DNA of 64,000 bases from positions 77,757,292 through 77,821,291 of the forward strand of contig OZ010796.1 of the NCBI GenBank assembly GCA_963932465.1. Reading direction: 5' to 3'. This document shows, in pieces, positions 1-11,255 of the stretch; the stretch's first letter is position 1; every line of letters begins with the position of its first letter. A program made the position numbers and the translations under genes. Source of the DNA: Maratus speciosus (Eukaryota; Arthropoda; Arachnida; Araneae; Salticidae). The notes under the pieces were generated by a model. That model was not told where the DNA came from, made no database searches, and saw nothing but the letters and a program-made list of their open reading frames with translations.

Positions 1-1620
1 GGTGCAGCAAATATGAGTGGGAGGTATAAAGGTCTGCAGACACAACTGAAAAAGACAATCCAAATATACAGCATGTTCATTGATATGCACATGTGCTTAA
101 TTTGTTCCTGGCAGATGCAACAGAATGTTGCAAATTGACAACGGACTTCTTGGTCTTAATGTAAGCTACAACCGAGGCTACCGGGACAAGACAGGCTACC
201 GGGGTGCATTCCAAGTATCTTTTTTTACAGACCGCAAGAGTCACGTGATGCTCGAATGCACCAATGCAGGTGCACGAAAAGCGAGGCGAACGAGAAAGAC
301 AGGCTACCGCGGTGGGTCCGATTCTTCTTTTTTTACAGACCGCCGGAGTCACGTGATGCTCTTTTTGTACACCTTCATTGGTGCATTCGAGCATCACGTG
401 ACTCCAGCGGTCTGTAAAAAAAGAAGAATCGGACCAACCGCGGTAGCCTGTCTTTTTCATTAGCCTCGCACGAAAAGAGCATCACGTCACTCTAGCGGTC
501 TGTAAAAAAAGACATGTGGGATGCACCGCGGTAGCCTGTCTTTTCCGTTAGCCTCGAGCTACAACCATGTTTAGCTCAGAGTGATATGAGTGTATGAAAG
601 CATGGACTTCACTGAATAAGGGGCCTGTATGTGGAAATAAACTTCTTCTCGATTACAAAAAGTAAGCGCTGCTGAGTGGTGGATTAAGGATCGAGCACTT
701 AATAGCATGTTTGGCGAGTCTTCGAAATCTTTTAAAGATCAATATAAATTTTTAACATTGCTTAAGTGTCTACAAGGTATCACTGAAATGGACGATTTTC
801 CGTCACATGTATCTTTTTCGGCAAGCTCACCGATTGATAATTAGTGCAAGCTTCAGCATGCATTAATAGCAACCATTTTAAGCGACCTATTCAATATATC
901 TATGCCGACATCGAAGTATCTGCATAAATAAGCGGCCTGGGATACTTAACTCCTGCTAACTAAATCGAAACCCTGAAATCCAGTGTGTTACAGAAACTAC
1001 ATAATTTTGATATGGCTATGAAAAATACTTCTGAATTTGCGGAACATCTTCGGAAACAACTAATAGAAAAGGAGTAAACCATTGAAATTGAGAGTTTCCT
1101 ACCAAAAAAAAAAAAAGAATATATAGCGAAACGTCGATGTGGTGAATATTCTCACGATGAGGCAAGAAGTATTATCGGATCCCCATCTGACTTATTTAAG
1201 GGAAACGTTTATAAAGTCATTTTATACGCAGCTATTCAGTAGTTAAATACAGGATTTACTGGAAATGACTTGCCCATGAAAGACATTGCGTGGTTCGATC
1301 CTCGCTGCTTCAAAGAGGTTAAATTTTTAAATGAACTTGCTGAAGAAGCTCCGCATATTGCAGCAACAATCTCGACGTAGCGAGCTCTACGCCGCTTACA
1401 GAAAAAAAACGAGCGATTCAGAAGAACTCATTAAAGATGATGAGGATCGCTGTAAAGTTAATAAAAAATGTAAAAAATGCCTAGCTTGTGCATTAGAATT
1501 ATTGTGCGAGTGGAATGCCTATGGTTGTATTTATCCAAAACAAAGACGTGTCGAACATTTATTCAATGTCGAACACGTAAGCGTACATGTGTGTATGGGT
1601 GGAGCGAGTTGCGAATAGAA
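1..1620 (+). pseudogene. Decayed hAT-type transposase (DUF4371 / ZMYM1-like), 5' end outside the window
   Basis: Frame 1 opens with GAANMSGRYKG, the block that follows the catalytic D in DUF4371/ZMYM1-like hAT proteins. Further matches follow in shifting frames: AEWWIKDRALNSMFGE near 680-720, HNFDMAMKNTSEFAEHL near 1005-1050, and a C-terminal stretch at 1331-1618 with CKKCLACALELL, then YGCIYPK and a worn SVHVCMGGASCE where relatives read close to VTQVSCERSFS (the hAT dimerisation region). Stops and frameshifts break it throughout, and an A12 run sits near 1104. A 384-bp foldback element (173-556) plus its 9-bp duplication interrupts it. Live relatives act in the nucleus, cutting and pasting DNA flanked by 8-bp duplications; this copy cannot. 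No terminal inverted repeats were found. The family is inferred from motif memory, with good confidence for hAT and less for the subfamily. Confidence 0.72.
173..556. mobile_element. Foldback MITE with 9-bp target duplication (Mutator-like)
   Basis: The element begins CGAGGCTA and ends TAGCCTCG, and is flanked by the perfect 9-bp direct repeat AGCTACAAC at 164-172 and 557-565. A block of about 65 bp (GACAGGCTACCG ... TTTTTTTACAGACCGC ... GTCACGTGATGCTC) occurs four times: twice forward (about 189-252 and 298-361) and twice inverted (about 390-456 and 477-541). The whole element is therefore a double palindrome centred near 375. A 9-bp duplication with long inverted arms is typical of Mutator-like (MULE) foldback elements; that class call is inference. 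It lies inside the hAT relic, so it arrived later. The open frames of 112 and 127 codons across it are by-products of the palindrome. Confidence 0.8.
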
Positions 1621-1734
1621 CAGGATTTGTAAGTGAGCGTGGCAATTTTCACGTTTTGTTCGCTCGCACACCTCGCCGAATATCTTAGTGTTTTTTTGCT
1701 ACATACGGTAAAATTAAAAAGCAAACAGTAAAAA
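1621..1734. other. Junction between the hAT relic and the Tc1 relic
   Basis: About 110 bp of unclassified sequence. It probably contains the worn 5' end of the Tc1 element, but no terminal inverted repeat could be matched to the 3' side. Confidence 0.3.
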
Positions 1735-2645
1735 TGAGTAACAACCAACGTTTGAATGCTGTAATGAGGTGGAGAATAGCAAGGAGACTGGAAAGAAGGC
1801 AGTCTCAAGTGCAGATACCTGGAGACTTCAATGTAAGGCCCAACGTCGAACGTATGGAAACAGTTTAAGGATATCCATAGAGAGAAAGCCTGGACAAGGT
1901 CGTCCAAGAGCCACGACGGCCAGTGAAGATCGCTATTTATCTATTACAGCGAGGGGTAACAGGAGTGCAGCATCTTCCCAGGCCTCTCGTGACTTTTATG
2001 CGACTACAGGAAGCCGAGTTTCAAGGGTTACTGTTTGCAGACTTCTGCGCACGGGAAAACCCGTTTATCATGATACAGAGATAATCGACTTTGGACTAGG
2101 GGTCATTAAGGTACTGTTCTATTCACTGATGAGTCTCGGTTCAGCCTAAACTCTAATTCTCGACGTACTTTCATCTGGAGAAAACCAGGGATCCAATACA
2201 TGCCTCCCAACGTCCGAGAAAGAGACCACTGTGGGGGTGATGGTCTGGGCAGCCATCATGTTGGATGAGCACACACCCCTCCCTATGTTTGGCAAAGGCT
2301 CTGTCACTGGTCTGAAGTGTAATGATGATATCGTTGTACATTATGTTTGCCTTTTTAGGGATGCAGTTGGCCCTGATTTCATTTTAAGGGACTACAACAC
2401 GCGCCCAGATAGAGCTCATCGGGTCGACGAATTTCTGCAAAGTGAGGATATTCACTTGATGGGTCGGTCCGTCAGATCTCCAGACCTAAACCCTATAGAG
2501 CATGCCTAGGACGCTTTAAGGAGGACAATTGGAACTCACTTTCCACCTTCCAGAACCACTGAGTGCTTGAAAACAGCGTTGCTGGAGGAGTGAGGCTAAC
2601 TGCCACAGGGACTCATAAACTGCCTGAATTCCATTATGAATTCAC
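1735..2645 (+). pseudogene. Tc1-like transposase relic (DD34E), inactivated
   Basis: The reading frame appears to start at 1735 (MSNNQRLN) and runs through several frames. Recognisable parts are the helix-turn-helix region (RKPGQGRPRATTASEDRYL near 1884-1940), a second DNA-binding stretch (TGSRVSRVTVCRLL near 2006-2050), the first catalytic block (FTDESRF-like, near 2115-2140 after a frameshift), GVMVWAAIMLD at 2234-2266, and RSPDLNPIEH ending near 2503. In the second catalytic block the usual DDN(A)RP reads DYNTRP (codons 2390-2407), so the catalytic Asp is Tyr (2393-2395). The Glu at 2498-2500 is 35 codons downstream, which is the DD34E spacing. Live relatives are nuclear transposases inserting at TA. 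At least three frameshifts or stops and the lost Asp make this copy dead. The resemblance is strong to Tc1-type transposases of arthropods. Confidence 0.88.
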
Positions 2646-3439
2646 GTTGTGGGAGCTGTATAACTGTAAGAGGGGAACATACCCCTATTAGCCCATTTTT
2701 TAGTTCAATATTGTAAGCTCTGTTTTATACCTTCTGACGCTGATGAGTTTTATGCGAGAACTGTTGAATGGTTATTTTTTTGCATTTCATCAACCTACTT
2801 ACATACCTAATTTCATTAAAATCTACCCAGTAGTTCTGGAGATAATCAAACAAATTACGATTATTATAAGATAATAGATGGAGTTGCCTCAAGTTCAAAA
2901 GAATTGTCCAAATATCTGACATTCTAATTAGTTAGTAGTGAGGATATAAAACAAACTAATCAATTTTAAGGTACTATATTCATATTATAAACAAACATTA
3001 TTCAATGTACAAAGGGAGGGAAGTCAGTATTCAAACATTTTAACAATGGGGTTGTCGATTGGTGGACCAACGCTTAAATATAGCTGGGTGGGCCAAACTG
3101 TGCCAGTCCGCCCCTGTTCCTTGTCAAGTGAGGCCTGGATTTCATTCTTTTTACAGGTCTGCGCTGGCCGAAATTTGCATGCCCGTTTCCACAAATACTG
3201 TTAATATTGTATTCATGCACTTTAAATATAATTTCCAACGGAAATCTATACATAACTAAGACTGCTTAAAAAAAAAAAAAAAAAAAAAAATTGTAGGATA
3301 TTGACTATTTAGAGATAGACGACGTATAGTCAAAAATAATATTTATTTATTTATCTGTTTTCCCTTTTTTTTTAAAAAAACCCAATCGCGCCCGTCAGCC
3401 TAATCGTTTGGAGTTTTCCGTGGTTTTTTTCGAACCTTA
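2646..3439. other. Unclassified AT-rich spacer with an A22 run
   Basis: No gene is seen. The part at about 2790-2850 resembles transposon tail sequence (ACATACCTAATTTCATTAAAATC). A run of 22 A's lies at 3269-3290 and could be a retroposed poly(A) tail, but no SINE body or target duplication was found. Confidence 0.3.
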
Positions 3440-3552
3440 GATTTCCTTGCGTAAATACGGGTTAGTTTCCCTTAGAAAGACCCCCACGGAGGGTACCTCC
3501 CCCCCCCCCCCAATTTGGGCCCATATCCCTCGTGTTGATAATTGGCCTCCAC
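3440..3552 (+). repeat. Dispersed repeat X, copy 1
   Basis: About 110 bp matching 53258-53368 in the same orientation: both carry TTGCGTAAATACGGGTTAG, then CCCTTAGAAAGAC, a C-run of about 9-12, and TCCCTCGTGTTGATAA. The class is unknown. A long A-run (about 3554-3580) and a T15 run (about 3593-3607) follow here. Confidence 0.7.
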
Positions 3553-3583
<31 letters not shown>

Positions 3584-3609
3584 ACACACCTGTTTTTTTT
3601 TTTTTTTCA

Positions 3610-4484
3610 GGGATAGGCTTAGTAACGGTTGCATAACAAACACTAAACTTGTCAGAGTAAGAGAGATAGAATTTTTCTGACTGCAATCTGTAGTTTGTCG
3701 CATTTCGCAATTTGAATTGTTTTTGAAAAAACTGGATAAATCTATCAATTAATCAATGAATCTTTTTATACTCAAAAACTCAGTAAATAATGGATCGATT
3801 TTAGGGAATCTTGCGGAAATTGAAAAATATATTTAAGTTTTATAAACAATAACAATTACACTTTTAGCTTATGACCTATATATTTTAATTTGAAAAAAGG
3901 ATTGGTAATTATTTTCTACAAAAAACTCAAACGACCTTATAAAACATAAATGTATAATCATAAAAGTAAACATAAATAAAGGCGTTTGTAGTGGTATGTC
4001 CCTTTAAATTACATAATATATCACGTACGCGAAAAAAATTGCTGCCAAAGTAACCTAACAGAATACGTGATAAATAAAGCCTATTTTTCATAAACGCTCT
4101 TATAAAGCAGAAAACATACGCGAAAGTTAAACTATATGTGATATCATTTCTTTCCTGTTCGAATGTTTTACCTTAGATAAACACAAATTTCAGTAAAACA
4201 CGAAAAAATCCAAATCCATCCAAATAAGGTAAAAAAGGTTGCTTTCCCCTCAAAAGACGAATGGAGCTGTCTACAAATCCTAACCCGGAACACGTGCAAT
4301 ACCTGAATCACCTGTCTGGGACGTTTTGAAGAAAGCTTCAAATTCTCCCAGACGGTGAATCATTGGTGATACATTTGAAATCGTCGATGTCTGGAAATCT
4401 AGCTGAATGTCTCTTTCGATACTTTTGGAGAATTTTAAGCCAATGCAGAGCAAATTAGATATTTGAACGAGTCGAAATTTTAAG
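3610..4484. other. AT-rich spacer, no feature recognised
   Basis: No gene, long open frame or clear repeat is seen. The part from about 4270 to 4500 is more complex in sequence but matched nothing. Confidence 0.4.
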
Positions 4485-4830
4485 CCCCAGTCTCGGCCCG
4501 ACCCGTGCAAAATATTTTTGGCCCGGCCGGCTAGTTCGGTATAAATTTAAAAGTTCGGTCTAAGCCCGGATCGACCCGCACAAAAATATTGTTGGCTCGG
4601 CCGGCTAGTCCGGTATAAATTTAAAAGTTCGGCCCACGCCAGGCCCGGCCGACTAGTCGGGTATAAATTTAAAAACTCGGCCCGAGTCCGACCCGGCCGG
4701 TACAAAATTTAACTGTCCCGTCCGTTATAAAAACTAAAAGTTTCGTCCGGCTTGGCTCAGTATTAAAGCTAAAATCACGACTCGAGCCCGGCGCGGTATA
4801 AAAAAAATCCCTGCCGGCCCGGCCTACAGG
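4485..4830. repeat. Degenerate GC-rich tandem repeat (CCCGGCC type)
   Basis: Four to five imperfect units built on GGCCCGGCCGGCTAGT, then CGGTATAAATTTAAAA, then GTTCGGCC. Units at 4529 and 4603 are 74 bp apart and the next is 48 bp on, consistent with a deletion. Similar CCCGA/CCCGG stretches recur at 10655, 11125, 12920, 14580 and 15400. The array runs into the 3' end of the minus-strand element that starts at 4801. Confidence 0.65.
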
Positions 4831-5570
4831 CAGAGGTAGATTTCGAAGTTAAGTATACTAATTTCACCAACAAAAACTAAATCATGATTAGATATAAATC
4901 CACTTTAACAGTTTTATCTGCCTGCTTTTGACGAGTTTTTATTTCCTTTTTATAAAATAGCTGGTTTTATGAGAATCATGTTAAGGCGATATTAAAAAAA
5001 ATATTTTTCCATACTAAACAACTCGAAATATTCTGGCACATTTTCAGATTCATTTTTAATTAAAAAAAAATATGAAACATGCTGACGTGATTTTTTAAAA
5101 GATTTATAAGCGACCTGTGTTTTTATTTTTCTTTCAATTAATTAAAACTTGATTAATAAACAATTATTTTCTCAGTAGGGCAATATTTTTCGTTTCTAAC
5201 ACAATCGCTTCGGGAAATTCTGTTCAAAATGCCCACGTTGACATCATTTTTTGAAATATAATCTACCTCTATCAAAAAATCGATCATTACTGTACATTAT
5301 ATAGCTTCTGAATAAGAGAATCTAGCAATTGGATGCGTTTGAGAGCAAAAATGAATTTAAAAATGAGTAAGAAAATAGACAGTTTGGATTTGAATACACC
5401 CTTTATAAGATGATTTTTTTCGTCAACCGCTATGTATTTTTAATTTGTTTTTGCTTTAAGAATTGGCCCTATCAAAAACTTGTCTATATAAATGTTGAAG
5501 ACAATATTAAGAAGATATATGATAAATTCATGGAGATTTTATATCTTGTGAATTGACGGAGTTATGAAAA

Positions 5571-5697
5571 TTTTAGGTAGATTTCGTATGAAATACTACC
5601 TATTGGGATCGTTCCTATGTTGGAATTTCTGAAAAATTTTTGCAGATCTACACCGATCATGACTCCTAGAACCCAAAACCACCCTCAGTAAAAAACT

Positions 5698-5729
<32 letters not shown>

Positions 5730-8083
5730 ATATATATATCACTTTCTTCTGGACACGATAACTTTCGTAATTCTGCACCAATCTCTTCCAAACTGATACA
5801 TAAAATCAAAGGGCATAAAACCTCGGTCAAGTTCGTTAATGGGCAAAATCGGCCCAAGGGGATGGAAATAGGGAGGGGTTTTGTGAAAACAGAAAACCCC
5901 CCATAACTTCTTAATTTTTGTACATATCAAATCAGTTTAAAGTTTTTATTACTTCTAAAAATAGGGCCAAAATTTTATGTATCACAGATTTTTGATAAAG
6001 TTAAAAATGGGCTCAAGGGGCGCAAAAAATAGGGTTTTGGGGAGAAAAAAATTCATAATTTCGTCAATTCTCAAGATATCAATTCCAATTAATTTTATTA
6101 TAAATCTCTATAATATTATCTACAACTTTTATATTCACAAGTTTTTGATAGGACCAATTCGTACCGCAAAAAAATTTAAAAACGAAAACAAAAAGGGGGT
6201 TTGAAGAAGTAAAAAATCCATAACTCCGTCAATTCAAAAGATATAAAATCCCCATGAATTTATCATATATCTACGTAATATTGTCTACAACATCTATATA
6301 GACAAGTTTTGGATAAGACCAATTCTTACAGCAAAAACAAATTAACAATACATAGCGGTTGAAGAAAAAAATCATCTAAGTAAGGGTGTATTCAAATCCA
6401 AACTGCGTATTTTCTGACTCATTTTACAATTCATTTTTGCTCTCAAAGGCTTCCAATTGGTACGTTTTCTTACTCAGAAACTATATAATGTACCGTAAGG
6501 GTCGATTTTTTGATAGAGGCTGAATATATTTTTAAAAATGCTGTTAAAGTGGGCATTTTGAACCGAATTTCCCGAAGCGGATTGTGTTGGAAAAATCATT
6601 GCATTAAGGATGCACTCAAATCCAAACTGCTTATTTTCTGACTCATTTTATTTAATTGGTACTCATTAAATAAAATAAATAAATCTACCAATTACTCATT
6701 TAATTGGTAGATTCGCTTATTGAGAAACTATATAATGTACCGCAATGGTCGATTTTTTGATAGAGGCAGAATATATTTCAAAAAATTATGTCAAAGTGGG
6801 CATTTTGAACGGAATTTCCCGAAGCAATTGTGTTATCACTTTCTTCTGGACACGATAACTTCCGCAATTCTGCACAAATCTCTTCCAAACTGATACATAA
6901 AATCAAGGGACATAAAATCTCGGTCAAGTTCGTTAATGGGCAAAATCGGACAAAGGGGATGGAAATAGGGAGGGGTTTTGTGAAAACAGAAAAAAACCCA
7001 TAACTTCTTAATTTTTTACATATCAAACCAGTTTAAAGTTTTTAGTACTTCTAAAAATAGCGCCAAAAATTCATGCATAACAGATTTTTGATAAAATTTA
7101 AAATAGGCTCAAGTGGCACAAAAAATAGGGTTTTTGGGAGAAAAAAATTCCTTACTTCGTCAATTCTCAAGATATCAAATCCAATAATTTTATTATACAT
7201 CTCCTTAATATTATCTACAACTTTTATATTCACAAGTTTTTGATAGGACCAATTCGTACCAAAAAAAAAAAAAAAAAAAACCCGAAAACAAAAAAGGGGG
7301 GTTGAAGAAGAAAAATTTTCAAAACTCCGTCAATTCACAATATATAAAATCTCCATGAATTTATCATATAGCTTCTTAATATTGTCTTCAACATTTATAT
7401 AGACAAGTTTTTGATAGGGCCAATTCTTAAAGCAAAAACAAATTAAAAATACATAGCGGTTGAAGAAAAAAATCATCTTATTAAGGGTGCATCCAAATCC
7501 AATCTGTCTATTTTCTTACTCATTTTTAAATTCATTTTTGCTCTCAAACGCATCCAATTGCTAGATTCTCTTATTCAGAAACTATATAATGTACAGTAAT
7601 GATGGATTTTTTGATAGAGGTAGAATATATCTCAAAAAATGATGTCAAAGTGGGCATTTTGAACAGAATTTCCCGAACCGATTGTGTTAGAAACGAAAAA
7701 TATTGCCCTACTGAGAAAATAATTGTTTATTAATCAAGTTTTAATTAATTGAAAGAAAAATAAAAACACAGGTCGCTTATAAATCTTTTCAAAAATCACG
7801 TCAACATGTTTCATTTTTTTTTTTTTTAATTAAAAATTAATCTGAAAATATTCCAGAAAATTTCGAGTTGTTGAGTATGGAAAAATATTGTTTTAATATC
7901 GCCTTAACATGATTCTGATAAAACCATCTATTTTATAAAAAGGAAATAAAAACTCGTCGAAAGAAGACAGATAAAACTGTTAAAGTGGATTTATGTCTAA
8001 TAATGATTTAGTTTTTGTTGGTGAAATTAGTATACTTAACTTCGAAATCTACCTCTGCCTCTAGGCCGGGCCGGCAGGGATTT
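5571..8083 (+). mobile_element. Helentron-like non-autonomous element, plus copy, near full length
   Basis: The 5' end carries a hairpin at about 5574-5602 (TAGGTAG-ATTTC ... GAAAT-CTACCTA) followed by TATTGGGATCG. The 3' end carries TTCGAAATCTACC at 8041-8053, inverse to GGTAGATTTCG at the 5' end, then a GC-rich hairpin ending near 8083 before T7. Inside are a TCTA/TA microsatellite (5700-5739) and a module beginning CACTTTCTTCTGGACACGATAAC at 5740, repeated at 6838 (period about 1.1 kb). Each module contains two or three units of about 155-165 bp (for example starting 6054 and 6219). A 63-codon frame recurs here and in the minus copy, but its frame is not kept between copies, so coding is not supported. 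Confidence 0.62.
5700..5739. repeat. TCTA/TA microsatellite
   Basis: About seven TCTA units followed by TA units, directly ahead of the repeat module in the plus copy. A TA run occupies the same position in the element at 49711. Confidence 0.95.
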
Positions 8084-9184
8084 TTTTCTTCTTCACCCCC
8101 CCCCCCTTTTTTTTTTCTTGCAGTACGAATTGGTCCTATCAAAAACTTGTGAATATAAAAGTTGTAGATATTATTAAGGAGATGTATAATAAAATTAATT
8201 AGATTTGATATATTGAGAACTGACGAAGTTAGGAATTTTTTTCTCAACAAAAACCCTATTTTTTGCGCCCCTTGAGTCCATTTCTAATTTTATCAAAAAT
8301 CTGTGATACATAAATTTTTGGTCCTATTTTTAGAAGTAATAAAAACTTTAAACTGATTTGATATGTACAAATATTAAGAAGTTATGGGGTTTTTTCGGTT
8401 TTCACAAAACCCCTCCCTATTTCCATCCCCTTTGTCCGCTTTTGCCCATTAACGAACTTGACCGAGATTTTATGTCCCTTGATTTTATGTATCAGTTTGG
8501 AAGAGATTTGTGCAGAATTGCGGAAGTTATCGTGTCCAGAAGAAAGTAATAACACAATTGCTTCCGGAAATTTCGTTCAAAATGCCCACTTTGACATAAT
8601 TTTTTGAAATATATTCTGCCTCTATCAAAAAATCGATCATTGCGGTACATTATATAGTTTCTGAATAAGCGAATATGCCAATTAAATGCGTTTGAGAGCA
8701 AAAATGAATTTAAAAATGAGTCAGAAAATAAGCAGTTTGGATTTGAGTGCATCCTTAATGCAATGATTTTTCCAACACAATCCGCTTCGGGAAATTCGGT
8801 TCAAAATGCCCACTTTAACGGCATTTTTTAAAGTATATTCTGCCTCTATCAAAAAATCGACCATTACGGTACATTATATAGTTTCTGAGTAAGAAAACGT
8901 ACCAATTGGAAGCCTTTGAGAGCAAAAATGAATTGTAAAATGAGTCAGAAAATACGCAGTTTGGATTTGAATACACCCTTACTTAGATGATTTTTTTCTT
9001 CAACCGCTATGTATTTTTTATTTGTTTTTGCTGTAAGAATTGGTCCTATCCAAAACTTGTCTATATAGATGTTGTAGACAATATTAAGAAGATATATTAT
9101 AAATTCATGGGTATTTTATATCTTTTGAATTGACGGAGTTATGGATTTTTTACTTCTTTAAACCCACTTTTTGTTTTCGTTTTT

Positions 9185-9221
<37 letters not shown>

Positions 9222-9389
9222 GGTACGAATTTGTCCTATCAAAAACTTGTGAATATGAAAGTTGTAGATAATATTAAGGAGATTTATAATAAAATTAATT
9301 GGAATTGATATCTTGAGAAGTTATGAATTTACATGTATGACATGAATGAGTATACATGAATTTACTATGTATGAATACATACATAGGTA

Positions 9390-10459
9390 CAGTCGTGAAA
9401 AAAAAAAGTAAACACCCCCTACTAACTCCTCACCCAATTATTGTAGAAGAAAGTTACTGGTACCGAACGATTGGAAATAAAGTCTACTTTTAAATGATGT
9501 ATATAAATTTGCTGAGGGGGCCCTCTACATATTAAAACGAACCATAACTTTGTTTTTTTCAATACCAGTACACAATTCTGACAGCATAAATGAACTCTAC
9601 ACCTTTCAATTAGCCTAAAAACGAATTTTTATGCAATTCGTACCATAAGTTTCCGAGAAATTAATTATTTTAAAACGAGCGTATTTTAAGGGCTCTATCC
9701 AAATTGAAGTTCCGTACTCGATTGTTAACCGAAAGAGCCCCTTTCTTGATCAAGGCACCTTAAGCGCCACTCAAGGAGTCAATGAAGCGTGTTAGATTAC
9801 AGTACAGCAGAATAAATTTCAAAATGTCTACTCACTTCCATCATGGACGGCCCCTTAAACCATCATTTTGCCGTTTTTAAAGCATAATTTGAAAACTACT
9901 TGGAAGAAAAATGTGAAATTTTTGAATTTTCATAAAGCAGGACTTAATAAATCTAAATCCATCAAAAAAATTGTAGGTTGCAATTCCCAATTTTTTCGAA
10001 TATTAATTTCATAATTCATAATTCATATCATAAAATTATAAAAATTGCAAATTCAACTAATTTATGTTTGGGTATATTAGTATTATTACTACAAAAAAAA
10101 TTAGCACATTAGGAGCATAATTTCGGGAGATATAAATAAAAATATGAAAATGTAATTTAACATTAGAAGCACTAAATTTTGAATGTTTATAATTCAAAAA
10201 CTTATCATTCAAATGACTTGAAATTTGGTGTCTAGGCATAGTTTGAACCGAAGATTTGAAATATCTCGTTAAAATTGGGTATTGCCATTGAAAAAAATGA
10301 AGTTTGGATTCGTTTTAATATGTAAATGACCCCTAAGAAAATTTTATATACATCATTTAAAAGTAGACTTTATTTACAGTCGTTCGGTACCAGTAACTTT
10401 CTTCTACGATGATTTGTTGAGGAGTTAGTAGGGGTGTTTACTTTTTTTTTCCACGACTG
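9390..10459. mobile_element. Non-autonomous Tc1/mariner-type element with TA duplication
   Basis: Terminal inverted repeats of about 150 bp: the left begins CAGTCGTGAAAAAAAAAAGT and the right ends CCACGACTG, both continuing through AAACACCCC.TACTAACTCCTC and GAAAGTTACTGGTACCGAACGA. TA flanks both ends (9388-9389 and 10460-10461). The 1070-bp body has no transposase. Arms differ by roughly a few percent plus small indels, suggesting moderate age. A solo right end of the same family lies at 54180-54358. Confidence 0.88.
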
Positions 10460-10489
10460 TACAAACAACCTGATCCGATGCAGGACTCT

Positions 10490-10535
10490 TCTCAACGATC
10501 CCGAGGTATTTGCTATTCACAAGTGTCACTATATT
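10490..10535. mobile_element. Solo terminal repeat of a pogo-like element
   Basis: ATCCCGAGGTATTTGCTATTC followed by an ACTATA end matches the right terminal repeat of the element at 11429-13289. No left partner was found. Confidence 0.45.
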
Positions 10536-10654
10536 TGAATATTAAAAAATATAGATTTGTACTTTTTTTTATTTATATAAAAGATAAAATTGGCATTAGA
10601 CATATAAGTATAGATTATTTTCCATGATTGCATTAAAACTTGATTTACTTTCCT

Positions 10655-10905
10655 AAAATTTTGGGTTCGGTTCGGGATGCGGGTTGATGTATTTCGGGTT
10701 TGAATCAGATGCGTATTCAAATATGTCGGGTTGCTGGTCGTTGAAACTTTTTTTGTCGGGCTGCGAGCCAAAGAATTTTTTTATTCTTTTTTTTTTTTTT
10801 TTTTTTTTTTTTTGCGGATTCGAGTCGGGTTGACGATTGACTTCAAATGGAATTTTCGGGTTTGGGTCGAATACAACCCGATCTGCTCAGAACTCTACTT
10901 GGCCT
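10655..10905. repeat. Degenerate TCGGGTT repeat block with T-run
   Basis: Repeated GGTTCGGG, TCGGGTT and CGGGTTTG words with an interior T-run of about 25. The reverse-complement style (GACCCGAAC, AACCCGA) appears at 11125-11255. Probably part of the same degenerate family as 4485-4830. Confidence 0.5.
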
Positions 10906-11079
10906 CCTCAAGTGAATGTTTAAGATAATTTTCAAGCGGATAAAACTAGAAAGAATAACAGAATTAAAAATTGTCTTCCACGGGATGTTCAGGGTGCAAA
11001 GCGCCACGCCGTGTCGAAAACTTCTCCTTCTTGGTTTTCTTGGTGTTTAATATTTATGCGTCACTTACAAAAAATAAAT

Positions 11080-11116
<37 letters not shown>

Positions 11117-11124
11117 TATTTAGA

Positions 11125-11255
11125 TCAGAGATAGAGTCTTGCACGGATCAGACACAGCTCGACCCGAACACGAAAATTCAACTTGAAGTGAACCCGAAAG
11201 GTGAACCGAAACCGACAAAAATAATAAGCTTGACCCGCAACCCGACGCGAGCCCT
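11125..11255. repeat. Degenerate CCCGAAC repeat block
   Basis: Words such as CGACCCGAACACG, GAACCCGAAA and GACCCGCAACCCGA. The T-run at 11083-11115 precedes it. The 96-codon open frame across it is low complexity (poly-Phe then repeat) and not called as a gene. Confidence 0.5.

Larger units (their letters stand above)
4801..9335 (-). mobile_element. Helentron-like non-autonomous element, minus copy, split by a sister copy
   Basis: The 3' end (read on the minus strand) lies at 4801-4850: subterminal CTTCGAAATCTACCTCTGCC followed by a GC-rich hairpin. The element continues to 5570, is interrupted by the plus-strand copy at 5571-8083, and resumes at 8084-9335. The resumed sequence (a T-run, CTTCTTCA, C-run, T-run, then GTACGAATTGGTCCTATC) is what should follow the left part, judged from the plus copy near 7250-7320. 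The 5' portion (about 470 bp relative to the plus copy) is missing at 9335. Much of the body is built of units of about 155-165 bp that begin like ATAACTCCGTCAATT. No protein is encoded. The Helentron label is inference from structure (subterminal inverted repeats, hairpin, tandem repeats, T-run insertion). Confidence 0.6.

Noticed and set aside
77..463. Opposed open frames of 127 and 112 codons that look alike on both strands
   Set aside because: They are the two readings of the 173-556 palindrome; no domain or start context supports a gene.
1288..1300. GGTTCGATCC, resembling a tRNA or SINE B box
   Set aside because: It lies in the hAT relic where the frame reads WFDPRCF, and no A box or tRNA fold surrounds it.
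3269..3290. A22 run as the tail of a SINE or processed pseudogene
   Set aside because: No body with polymerase III boxes, no gene match and no flanking duplication could be found.
5739..8549. A 63-codon frame (MICT.IKKLWG..) seen in more than one copy of a repeat
   Set aside because: The copy near 6840-7026 is frameshifted and the frame is not kept, so the similarity is at DNA level from repeat copies.
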